From F-183 sp964627455 (GTDB taxonomy: Bacteria; Acidobacteriota; Terriglobia; Bryobacterales; Bryobacteraceae): a DNA stretch of 64,000 nucleotides. This document shows positions 16,200 to 24,411 of the stretch, in pieces; position 1 is the first letter of the stretch; each line of letters starts with the position of its first letter. The notes below the pieces were generated by a model. It worked only from the letters and a program-made list of their open reading frames with translations, was not told where the DNA came from and ran no database searches. Location: contig CAZVKC010000003.1 of NCBI GenBank assembly GCA_964627455.1, forward strand, positions 130,116-194,115, written 5' to 3'. A program made the position numbers and the translations under genes.

Positions 16200-18848
16200 A
16201 TGTTTTTTCCCAAAACCAGCGCGGCTCTGATGCTGGCGGCTGCGTCCATCGCCATGGCGCAGTTACCTCCAATCATTGACCGCGATCTCCTCTTCGGTGA
16301 CCCTGAAATCGCCGGAGCCCAGCTTTCCCCTGATGGCAAGTACCTTGCGTTCATTAAGCCTCTCGACAAAACGCGAAACGTTTGGGTCAAGAAGGTGGCG
16401 GAACCATTCGCGGCCGCAAAACCCGTAACCGCAGTCACCAAGCGTCCGATCGGCGGGTACTTCTGGAGCCGTGACGGCAGGTACATCCTGTTTGTTCAGG
16501 ACGAAGGCGGCGACGAAAACTTCAACGTTTGGGCCGTCAATCCCGCTGACAGTCCGAAGACTGGAGAGAAGGCGCCTCCCGCCAAGAACCTCACCGCGGC
16601 GCAAAAAGTCGCGGCCAACATCGTTCATGTTTCGAAAGTCGATCCGGACCTTCTGTTCGTCGGCATTAACGATCGCGACAAGGCATGGCACGACCTTTAC
16701 AAAGTGCGCATCTCTACAGGCGAGCGAACGCTGATCCGTAAGAACACCGACCGCATCGCCGGTTGGGAGTTCGACCAGAAGGACAACTTGCGCCTCGCGG
16801 CGATGGTCGCGAACAACGGCGACCAGGAAACCTACCGGATCGCAGGCGACAAGCTGGAAAAGATCGTCACCTGCAACGTGTTCGAATCCTGCAACCCGCT
16901 GCGCTTCCACAAGGACGGCAAGCGCGTCTACTACCTTTCGAACGCCGGCGCCACCGACCTCATTAACCTGTATCTGCTCGACCCTGAGACCGGTAAGCAG
17001 GAACTCGTGGAATCCGATCCGCTCAAGCGCGTGGATTTCAGTGGCGCGATGTTCAACGACAACGACGACATGGAAGCGGTCATCTTCTATGACCAGAAGC
17101 GGCGCATTTACTTCCGCGACAAGGCTGTCGAGTCCGACTTCCGGCTGCTCGAAAAGCGTTTTCCGGGCCGCGATATCAATATGACGTCGCGAACTCGCGA
17201 CAACTCGATCTGGCTGATTGCGGTCAACTCCGACGTCGAACCCGGCGAAGTTTACATCTTCGATCGCAAGTCGAAAAAGACCGACCTGCAGTACAAGGTG
17301 CGGGAGAAAGTCGACCGCAATGCGCTCTCGTCAATGAAGGCGATCGAGTATCCGTCATCCGACGGCCTCGTCATTCCGGCCTACCTAACCCTTCCCAAGG
17401 GCTTAGTGCCGAAGAACCTGCCGCTCATCGTGTTCCCGCACGGCGGACCCTGGGCTCGCGACATGTGGGGTTACAACTCCATCCATCAGTTCCTCGCTAA
17501 TCGCGGCTATGCGGTCCTGTCTCCGAACTTCCGCGCATCAACCGGATACGGCAAAAAGTTCCTCAACGCGGGCAACGCCGAGTGGGGCGCGAAAATGCAG
17601 GACGACCTGACCTGGGGCGTTAAGCACCTCATCAAGGAAGGCATCGCGGATCCCAAGAAGGTCGCGATCATGGGTGGATCCTACGGCGGCTACGCGACGC
17701 TCGCAGGTGTCGCCTTTACCCCCGATGTCTACTCAGCGGCCGTCGCGATCGTGGCGCCGTCAAACCTGATCACGCTGCTCGAATCCATTCCTCCTTACTG
17801 GGAAGCCGGCCGCAAGATGATGTACACGCGCATGGCGGATCCCGGCACCGAAGAAGGCAAAGCTGCGCTCAAGCGCATGTCACCATTGAACGCTGCGGAC
17901 AAGATCAAAACTCCGCTCATGGTCGTGCAGGGCGCTAATGATCCTCGCGTGAACCAGGCGGAATCCGATCAGATTGTGATCGCGCTTCGGGATCGCAATT
18001 ACCCGGTGAAGTACCTCGTCGCCCCGGATGAGGGCCACGGCTTCGCCAAGCCGCTGAACAACCTCGCGATGTTCGTCGCAGTGGAACGCTTCTTCGAGCA
18101 ACACCTCGGCGGACGGAGCCAGAAAGATGTTCCGGAGGACGTCGCCAAGAAGCTCGACGAACTCACGGTGGATCCGAAGAAAGTCACGCTGGCGAAGAAG
18201 ATCGACGCCTCGAAGTCCGCGGAGTTGAAGCCCGCAAGGCCGCTGCTGACCGGTGTGTATCAGTACGGCGCAACGCTGGAACTCGGCGCGCAGAAGATCA
18301 ACTTGAGCGTGTCGACGGAAATCCAGAAGACCGGCGACGGCTGGACGGTAATCGACAAGATGGCGTCCCCGATGGGCGAAGCGCTCGATACGGCAACGCT
18401 CGACGGCGCGACGCTCTTCCTCAAGAGTCGCAGCGTCAAGCAGGGTCCAATGAACATCGAGTACACGTCCGATGGGAAGAAACTCACCGGCAAGATGTCG
18501 ATGAACGGCAATGAACGCCCTCTGAACGCGGACCTCAAAGGCGGACTCTTCGCCGAAACTGGTGGTCACTTCGCGATCGCTGCGCTGCCACTCGCTGATG
18601 GCTACGAGACGGTCTATCGGAACTTCGACCTGCAGAAGGCGAAAGAGAAGCTGATGAGCGTCAAGGTAATCGGTTCGGAGTCGGTGACGGTTCCCGCCGG
18701 AACGTTCGATGCCTGGAAAGTCGAAGTGAAGCCGGAAGACGGCGGCGGCACGATCTATTGGATCGACAAAGCCGCCGGCAAACCGGTGAAGGCTCGCGCC
18801 GTCATGCCACAGATGAACGGCGCGACCATGACTCTTGAACTGAAGTGA
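16200..18848 (+). CDS. Secreted S9 prolyl-oligopeptidase-family peptidase with C-terminal extension
   Basis: 882 residues from the ATG at 16200, which gives a good signal peptide (KTSAALMLAAASIAMAQ); an in-frame ATG at 16119 lies in the operator and gives none. A beta-propeller (about 30-400) precedes an alpha/beta-hydrolase domain. The triad reads Ser494 in GGSYGGYAT, Asp581 in GANDPRVNQ and His613 in DEGHGFAKP, typical of acylaminoacyl/dipeptidyl S9C peptidases. Residues about 680-882 form an added beta-rich domain (VTVPAGTFDAWKVEVK) like DUF3108, unusual for S9C enzymes of about 650 residues. It probably cleaves short peptides in the periplasm. Divergent from cecR. Confidence 0.92.
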   Translation: MFFPKTSAALMLAAASIAMAQLPPIIDRDLLFGDPEIAGAQLSPDGKYLAFIKPLDKTRNVWVKKVAEPFAAAKPVTAVTKRPIGGYFWSRDGRYILFVQDEGGDENFNVWAVNPADSPKTGEKAPPAKNLTAAQKVAANIVHVSKVDPDLLFVGINDRDKAWHDLYKVRISTGERTLIRKNTDRIAGWEFDQKDNLRLAAMVANNGDQETYRIAGDKLEKIVTCNVFESCNPLRFHKDGKRVYYLSNAGATDLINLYLLDPETGKQELVESDPLKRVDFSGAMFNDNDDMEAVIFYDQKRRIYFRDKAVESDFRLLEKRFPGRDINMTSRTRDNSIWLIAVNSDVEPGEVYIFDRKSKKTDLQYKVREKVDRNALSSMKAIEYPSSDGLVIPAYLTLPKGLVPKNLPLIVFPHGGPWARDMWGYNSIHQFLANRGYAVLSPNFRASTGYGKKFLNAGNAEWGAKMQDDLTWGVKHLIKEGIADPKKVAIMGGSYGGYATLAGVAFTPDVYSAAVAIVAPSNLITLLESIPPYWEAGRKMMYTRMADPGTEEGKAALKRMSPLNAADKIKTPLMVVQGANDPRVNQAESDQIVIALRDRNYPVKYLVAPDEGHGFAKPLNNLAMFVAVERFFEQHLGGRSQKDVPEDVAKKLDELTVDPKKVTLAKKIDASKSAELKPARPLLTGVYQYGATLELGAQKINLSVSTEIQKTGDGWTVIDKMASPMGEALDTATLDGATLFLKSRSVKQGPMNIEYTSDGKKLTGKMSMNGNERPLNADLKGGLFAETGGHFAIAALPLADGYETVYRNFDLQKAKEKLMSVKVIGSESVTVPAGTFDAWKVEVKPEDGGGTIYWIDKAAGKPVKARAVMPQMNGATMTLELK

Positions 18849-18860
18849 GTAACGATCGGA

Positions 18861-19901
18861 TTACGGAAGCGCCTCACGCAGGCGCTTCCAATCCTTCACG
18901 ATCTCGTGAACGACGACGCTGCCGGCTCGATAGATATTTTCAAGCGACTGCAGATACGCCGCGTACTGTCCGATCTTCTCGCCAGCCAGGCTCTCGGCCG
19001 CCGTCACTCCCGGAGGCTGCATGTCGAAGTTACTCACGCCGCGCAACACCAGTACACGCTCGCGATCGACCTTGCCCGCCTTCTGCAGCCACGTCAACGA
19101 CTGCAGGACGCCGGTATCTTCCATCGCGGTCGTCGTGTAGTTCCCAGCGCCGTCCGTGTAGTATTTCACCCAGTCATTCGCCCACTGGTTCAGCAGTTTT
19201 CCATGCCAGAACGTGGACGCGGAAAGCGTGTCGCCCTTCACAACCTTCGCCCTACCTTGCGCAGCGGGATACCCCGTGAATCTGGAACGCCGGTCATCCA
19301 GTTTGTCGGAATCATCGAGCGTCACACCTTTCGACAGACCATACGCCCAGTCCACAAGACGCGTGTTCAGTTTGTAGAACTCGCCCTCGTTCAACTCGCG
19401 CCGCGGCTTTTCGTATGGCTTCGTGCGGCGCAACGGGATCATCCCCGTGGGCCAGTCCGCAGGGATTTCGCGCCCGTCGATCTCATGCGCGAGGTCGCCG
19501 TCGATCACCCAGTTCGCCCAGGCTGCGGATCCTAGCGTCACATCCGCAGGATCTCCGCCCGCGATCCCGGCCACCACCCAGTACGCCTTGCGAAAGTCGA
19601 AGCGTGGATCGAGCCCCAGCGCCATGATCGACGCGGCCGCGCGCGCTGTGCCGATGCCCGCGCAAATCCCGAGCACGCCATTCCTGTTCATGCGCAGGTC
19701 GCGATTGCCGGCTGGAAACGGAATCACTTCGTCCAGCTTCTCGCGTTCGACCCAGTGCTGAAACTCACCCGGCGCATCCCCCGTGTCGGCGCCGCGCTCG
19801 AACAGCGAAACCACGACCACCTTCACTTCACGCGGTTTCGGATCCGCCGCAAACGCACTCACCGCAGCCAACGCGGCGATCGCCGCGCGCAATTTATTCA
19901 T
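18861..19901 (-). CDS. Exported purine nucleoside permease (NUP) family protein
   Basis: 346 residues from the ATG at 19901, giving signal peptide NKLRAAIAALAAVSAFA; the ATG at 19937 is less likely. The body matches the NUP family (VKVVVVSLFE, then AYWVVAGIAGGDPADVTLGSAAWANWVIDGDL, TTTAMEDTGVL and VLVLRGVSNFDMQP), whose fold resembles nucleoside phosphorylases. Fungal members transport purine nucleosides, while bacterial exported members may instead act as nucleosidases, so the name permease should be read with care. It overlaps the SDR stop by 8 bp. Confidence 0.85.
   Translation of the reverse strand: MNKLRAAIAALAAVSAFAADPKPREVKVVVVSLFERGADTGDAPGEFQHWVEREKLDEVIPFPAGNRDLRMNRNGVLGICAGIGTARAAASIMALGLDPRFDFRKAYWVVAGIAGGDPADVTLGSAAWANWVIDGDLAHEIDGREIPADWPTGMIPLRRTKPYEKPRRELNEGEFYKLNTRLVDWAYGLSKGVTLDDSDKLDDRRSRFTGYPAAQGRAKVVKGDTLSASTFWHGKLLNQWANDWVKYYTDGAGNYTTTAMEDTGVLQSLTWLQKAGKVDRERVLVLRGVSNFDMQPPGVTAAESLAGEKIGQYAAYLQSLENIYRAGSVVVHEIVKDWKRLREALP
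18865..18889. terminator. Hairpin between convergent genes
   Basis: GGAAGCGCC and GGCGCTTCC form a perfect 9-bp stem with a 7-nt loop, 16 bp after the S9 peptidase stop. It lies inside the last codons of the convergent NUP gene. There is no T-run, so termination is plausible but not certain. Confidence 0.5.
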
Positions 19902-20661
19902 AAGGCCAGTGTGGTTTGCTGAAGAGACCTCCGTCAACCCATAGCGTCTGGCCAGTCACGAAGTCAGACTGATCGCCCGCGAAGAACACGACGGCGCGCC
20001 CGACGTCCACGGGATTCCCGACGCGCCCCAGCGGCGTCACCTTCGACCAGGTACCCGCATAATCCCCGGCTTCCAACTTCGTGCGCTCGATCTCGATTGC
20101 GCCGGGTGCAACGCAGTTCACCGCGATCTGATACCGGCCCAGTTCCGCCGCCGAAACCTTCGTGAACATCTCGATGCCGCCCTTGCTCGCCGTGTAATCG
20201 ACGAGGTTCGGAAACGCGATCTTGTTGCAGCCGGAGCCGATATTGATGATCCGTCCGCCGCCGTGGTCCTTCATATGCCACGCCGCTCGCTGCGTACACA
20301 GAAAGCATCCCTTGAGGTTAGTGTCGATCACGTGATCCCATTCCGCCTCGGTCAGGTCGATCAATTTCTTCCAGGTCTGCACCCCGGCGTTATTCACCAG
20401 GATGTCGAGCCGCGGCGTCCACGCGAGCGTCTCCGCGAACATGCGATCCACATCCGCGGACACGCCAACGTTTCCCTGCACGGCGATCGCGTCGCGCCCC
20501 AACGTGCGGATCTCTGCGACAGTTGCTTCGGCCCCCGCGCGGTCGCTGTTGTAATTGATTGCGACGTCGCAACCCGCACGCGCCAACTCCAGCGCGATCC
20601 CTTTTCCGACACCTTTACTGGCCCCCGTCACGAGGGCGTGCTTTCCACTGAGATTGGCCAT
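19894..20661 (-). CDS. Short-chain dehydrogenase/reductase
   Basis: 255 residues from ATG 20661 (another ATG is 9 bp upstream). Classical SDR: cofactor motif TGASKGVGKG (about 11-20), NNAG (about 88-91), catalytic Ser in NIGSGCNK and the Tyr/Lys pair in DYTASKGG, with the C-terminal dinucleotide DVGRAVVFFAGDQSDFVTGQTLWVDGG. Resembles glucose 1-dehydrogenase and 3-oxoacyl-ACP reductase types; NYNSDRA after strand 2 hints at NADP preference. Substrate cannot be inferred. It is translated just ahead of the NUP gene, and its start is 36 bp from the divergent TonB receptor gene. Confidence 0.88.
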   Translation of the reverse strand: MANLSGKHALVTGASKGVGKGIALELARAGCDVAINYNSDRAGAEATVAEIRTLGRDAIAVQGNVGVSADVDRMFAETLAWTPRLDILVNNAGVQTWKKLIDLTEAEWDHVIDTNLKGCFLCTQRAAWHMKDHGGGRIINIGSGCNKIAFPNLVDYTASKGGIEMFTKVSAAELGRYQIAVNCVAPGAIEIERTKLEAGDYAGTWSKVTPLGRVGNPVDVGRAVVFFAGDQSDFVTGQTLWVDGGLFSKPHWPYE

Positions 20662-20697
20662 CCGTACCATTCAAGCATCGTTGATAATCTGTGTGCA

Positions 20698-22995
20698 GTG
20701 CCCGCTTCACGAGTCTTCCTGATCCTGTCCGTTTCCCTGGTGCTGTTCGCGCAAGCCCCTGCGCCGGTTGGCACGATCCAGGGGACTCTTGTCGACACGA
20801 CCGGCAACAGCCTTCCAGGCGCGCGCATCACGGTGCGCAACGTCGACCGTGGCATCGTTCGTACTGCCGAAACTGACATGCAGGGCCGCTTCCAGCTCAG
20901 CGCGATCGCAGCGGGAGAGTGGACTCTGCACGCAGAGCATCAGGGCTTCGCCCCACTTGACGTTCCTGCCTTTCGTGTATCGATCGGACAAACCATCACC
21001 CAGCGTTGGACCATGGCACTTTCAGGTGTCACGACGTCCGTGGATGTGGTGGAACAACCCGACGTTCTCGACGCGGGCACGACATCCGCCAGCGTCGCGC
21101 TCGGAGGCGAGCGAATCGAAGAGAGTCCGACGAGAGGCCGCAATTATCTGGGCTTTGTGTCGCTGGCGCCTGGACTCGCGCAATCTGCCGGCGGCGGGCA
21201 ACAGCGCTCGATGACCGGCATCCGCAGTCCGCTTGCTGATAGCGGATTCACCTTCGCCGGCATTCGTCCGCGCAACAACGGCATCAGCATCGACGGCGTG
21301 GACAATCGCGACGAAACTACAGGAGGCAACCGCGTCGCCGTGGGACTCGAGATGGTGCAGGAGTTCCGCGTCGCCGGCATCAGCGCGGGCGCGGAATTCG
21401 GCGGCGCAGCCGGCGGACTCATCAATGTCGTCACGCGCACCGGCGTCAATCTCTGGCACGGCGATGCGACGTTTTTCATGCAGAACGAGCGCCTCAATGC
21501 GCGCAAGACCGAAGCCGCTACTTCGAAGCGTCCGCAGTTCGATCGACGACAGCCGGGCGCCTCTCTGTTAGGTCCGCTCGTGCGTGACAAAACCTTTTTC
21601 GGTTGGGCAGGGGAGCTCGAGCAGGAACGTGCCGAAGAGTGGTCCGAAACACCGCAGACTGTCGTCGCCCGCATCAATCATATCCGCCCTGGCGCAGTGT
21701 TTAGCGGCCTTTACCCGACCTCGCAGCGCGGCATGGACAGCACCTTCAAGTTCAACCATCAGGTCAACCAGCGGGACACCTTGTCGGCCCGCTATTCGTG
21801 GTCGCACGGCCGCGCACTCGGCGACGTGCAGGGTCCGGAAAACTTCATCGACCAGAGCGCAGCGGGGAACAGCCTCACCACCGATCATGCGCTTGCCGCC
21901 AGTTGGCTGCGGGTGGTCTCACCCACGGTNNNNNNNNNNNNNNNNNNNNNNNNNNNNNNNNNNNNNNNNNNNNNNNNNNNNNNNNNNNNNNNNNNNNNNN
22001 NNNNNNNNNNNNNNNNNNNNNNNNNNNNNTGGCGGCCGGACGCCAGGACGCCGTGGGTACTTCGCGCCGGCTACGGCCTCTTTGCGGATCGCTACCCGCT
22101 CGCGTACCTCAACGAGGCCGTCCAAAAAGGCCCGGCGGGGCAGGCGATTGAGTACATTCGAACTCCGGCAGGTGAAACCGCCGCGCAATGGAATGCATCC
22201 CGCGACTTCCGCGCCGCATACGGCCGCAAGCTCAGCATCGGATGGGAGCGAGGCTTCGGGTCCACGGCGACCTTTCACGTCGAATCGAACTTCGTTCGCG
22301 GATTCCATCTGCCGCGCATCCGCAACGCCGCGCTCACCTTACCCGCATCTTTCCTGCTCGAACAAACCGGCCGCTCGGACTATCGCGGTCTCTCCTTCTC
22401 TTACAACCGCCGCGTCGTGAACGGCATGTCGATGCTGGTGAGCTACGACCTCGGCCGCGCCTACGACGATGCTTCGGATTTCGACGAACAGCCGTCGCAA
22501 CCCGGCAACATTCGTGCGGATTGGTCCCGCAGCAAGCAGTATCAGGCGCAGCGATTCTCCGCGAGCGCGGTGATCGACATTCCGATCGACGACATGCTGC
22601 ATGAAGGTGTACTGAAGTCGATTCTCGACGAATGGATGATCGCCCCTGCTTTCATTGCCGGCAGCGGAAGACCCGTCAACACGCTCCTCAGTTACGATCC
22701 GATGCTCACCGGCGCCTATCCCTTGACGGCGCGTCCACAAGGCATGGCGCGCAACTCCGCCATTGGACCCGCCACCATCACGCTCGACGCGCGCCTCATG
22801 AAAACCATCCCATTTCAGGAAAACCGATCGCGCCTGCAAATGGGAGTCGAGGCGTTCAATATCCTGAACCACGCCAACGCCGTGCGCATCAGCGATGCCT
22901 ACGCGTCACCAAGCGGCCGCCTGCCGCGGTGGGGATCTCTCATCGAAAGCTCGACGCCCCGGCAGGTACAGCTATTTGTTCAGTTCGAGTACTGA
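20698..22995 (+). CDS. TonB-dependent receptor with CarboxypepD regulatory domain (contains assembly gap)
   Basis: Starts with GTG at 20698, giving signal peptide PASRVFLILSVSLVLFAQA; upstream codons lie in the divergent SDR gene. Residues about 25-110 form a CarboxypepD_reg domain (GTIQGTLVDTTGNSLPGARITVRN), followed by a plug domain (ERIEESPTRGRNYLGFVSLAPGL ... ISIDGVDNRDETTGGNR) and barrel strands to the last residue (RQVQLFVQFEY, with terminal aromatic). This is the Oar-like architecture common in acidobacteria. 100 N lie at 21930-22029. Visible length is 765 codons, short for this family, so several hundred codons may be missing. The 3' end overlaps the convergent hydrolase by 24 bp. Confidence 0.85.
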   Translation: MPASRVFLILSVSLVLFAQAPAPVGTIQGTLVDTTGNSLPGARITVRNVDRGIVRTAETDMQGRFQLSAIAAGEWTLHAEHQGFAPLDVPAFRVSIGQTITQRWTMALSGVTTSVDVVEQPDVLDAGTTSASVALGGERIEESPTRGRNYLGFVSLAPGLAQSAGGGQQRSMTGIRSPLADSGFTFAGIRPRNNGISIDGVDNRDETTGGNRVAVGLEMVQEFRVAGISAGAEFGGAAGGLINVVTRTGVNLWHGDATFFMQNERLNARKTEAATSKRPQFDRRQPGASLLGPLVRDKTFFGWAGELEQERAEEWSETPQTVVARINHIRPGAVFSGLYPTSQRGMDSTFKFNHQVNQRDTLSARYSWSHGRALGDVQGPENFIDQSAAGNSLTTDHALAASWLRVVSPTXXXXXXXXXXXXXXXXXXXXXXXXXXXXXXXXXXWRPDARTPWVLRAGYGLFADRYPLAYLNEAVQKGPAGQAIEYIRTPAGETAAQWNASRDFRAAYGRKLSIGWERGFGSTATFHVESNFVRGFHLPRIRNAALTLPASFLLEQTGRSDYRGLSFSYNRRVVNGMSMLVSYDLGRAYDDASDFDEQPSQPGNIRADWSRSKQYQAQRFSASAVIDIPIDDMLHEGVLKSILDEWMIAPAFIAGSGRPVNTLLSYDPMLTGAYPLTARPQGMARNSAIGPATITLDARLMKTIPFQENRSRLQMGVEAFNILNHANAVRISDAYASPSGRLPRWGSLIESSTPRQVQLFVQFEY
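21930..22029. other. Assembly gap of exactly 100 N
   Basis: A placeholder-sized run of N within the TonB receptor barrel. The reading frame happens to continue across it, but 100 is the conventional size for unknown gaps, so true length is not given by the sequence. Confidence 0.98.
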
Positions 22996-24387
22996 CAACT
23001 TGCGGATCTCATCGCTAATCATGGGGAACGCCCGCGGCGTCTCGCTCAACTCGAGTGCGCGCCCGTAAGATTGCAGCGCTTCCACGCGATTCCCCGCCGC
23101 CTGATGCACCCGTGCCAGCAGCGTCGCAGCGTTGGCTGACTTCGGATTCCGCTCAGCGATTGCCTTCGCCAGAACTAGCGCGTCCTGCGATTTTCCTACG
23201 CTCAACAAATGACCGGCCAGACGCGACAACTGCCCTTCGCTCATATCGTGCGCCGAATCCGATTGGATCTGCGACAACATGGCCTGCATCCCCGACGACT
23301 GGTAGGTCTTCAAAAGCACTGGCGCACCCTGCGGCCTGGGCATCGCCGGAGCCGGGCCTCCGCGGAGAATCGCGCGGATCTTCGACTCCATCTCCTGCAG
23401 CGGCGCGCCACCGGTATTGTTCAACAGAACCACCAGTCTCTTCGTATCCGGCTCACGAACAATTACAGAGTTGAACCCGTTGATTGCTCCGCCGTGCGAG
23501 ATCGTCTTCACGCCATCCTGCGTGCGGACCACGAATCCATAGCCCTGATTGGCTAAACCGGGCGTGAACATCTTCTCTTTGCTGGACGGTTTCAGGATCA
23601 CATCCCCGTACAGCCCCTGATCCCATTTGTAGAGGTCCTCGGCCGTCGAGTACAAGGATCCCGCAGCGTACGGCAGCGTCATGTCGATGTATCCCGTATT
23701 GCGATAGCCGTCAAAGGTAGCGTCGTATCCGGACGCCCGTTTCGACAGCAGCGTAGACGGAAGATCATAACCCGAGTCGCGCATCCCCAGCGGCTCGAAG
23801 ATCCGTTCGCGCAATACATCTGCATAGGGCTTCCCCGTGACCTTCTCAACCAGGTAGCCCGCGACAAAGAATGCGGAATTGCTGTAGCTGAATTTCGTGC
23901 CGGGCTGAAACAGAAGTTCCAGCTTCGAGAACTTCGCGACAAAGGCCGCAGGCGTTGACGGAACGAGCGCCCACTCGCGAAACTGCGGCAGTTCCGTGTA
24001 GCCGGGGATCCCCGACGAATGATTCAGGATCTGATGGACTGTGATGCGATCGCCGTTCTTTGGCGGGTAATCGGGCAGGTACCGCGTGAGCGGTGCGTTC
24101 AAATCGACCTTGCCCTCTTCCACCAACTGCAATACCAGCGCAGCCGTGAACTGTTTGGTGATCGACCCCAGGCGGAACTTCGTGTCCGGCGTATTGGCGA
24201 TGCTCCATTCCATGTTCGCCATGCCGTAGCCACGTTTCAGGATCACGGCGCCGTTGTCGGCCACAAGCGCGCTGCCGTTGAACCTGCCTTGCTCGTGATA
24301 CTTGCTGAGCAACGTGTGGATCGCGTCTGCCTTGTCGGCAGCCCACAATGCGAACGAAAACAGAGACAGTAAGAGAATCCGAACCAT
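22972..24387 (-). CDS. Beta-lactamase-fold serine hydrolase with C-terminal helical repeat
   Basis: 471 residues with signal peptide (VRILLLSLFSFALWAA). Class C beta-lactamase/DD-peptidase fold: SxxK is SITK (Ser75, Lys78), the YxN motif is YSN (168-170) and the third box is HGG (298-300). Family members include esterases, peptidases and penicillin-binding proteins, so beta-lactam resistance should not be assumed. Residues about 375-465 look like one or two TPR units (SVGKSQDALVLAKAIAERNPKSANAATLLARVHQAAG). Divergent from the ThDP enzyme gene with only 24 bp between starts. Confidence 0.87.
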   Translation of the reverse strand: MVRILLLSLFSFALWAADKADAIHTLLSKYHEQGRFNGSALVADNGAVILKRGYGMANMEWSIANTPDTKFRLGSITKQFTAALVLQLVEEGKVDLNAPLTRYLPDYPPKNGDRITVHQILNHSSGIPGYTELPQFREWALVPSTPAAFVAKFSKLELLFQPGTKFSYSNSAFFVAGYLVEKVTGKPYADVLRERIFEPLGMRDSGYDLPSTLLSKRASGYDATFDGYRNTGYIDMTLPYAAGSLYSTAEDLYKWDQGLYGDVILKPSSKEKMFTPGLANQGYGFVVRTQDGVKTISHGGAINGFNSVIVREPDTKRLVVLLNNTGGAPLQEMESKIRAILRGGPAPAMPRPQGAPVLLKTYQSSGMQAMLSQIQSDSAHDMSEGQLSRLAGHLLSVGKSQDALVLAKAIAERNPKSANAATLLARVHQAAGNRVEALQSYGRALELSETPRAFPMISDEIRKLSVLELNK

Positions 24388-24411
24388 TCCCGGATTCTAG
24401 ACAATAAGGAG

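Noticed and set aside
22972..24387. Antibiotic-resistance beta-lactamase
   Set aside because: The motifs fit the broad class C/DD-peptidase/esterase superfamily; nothing shows activity on beta-lactams.
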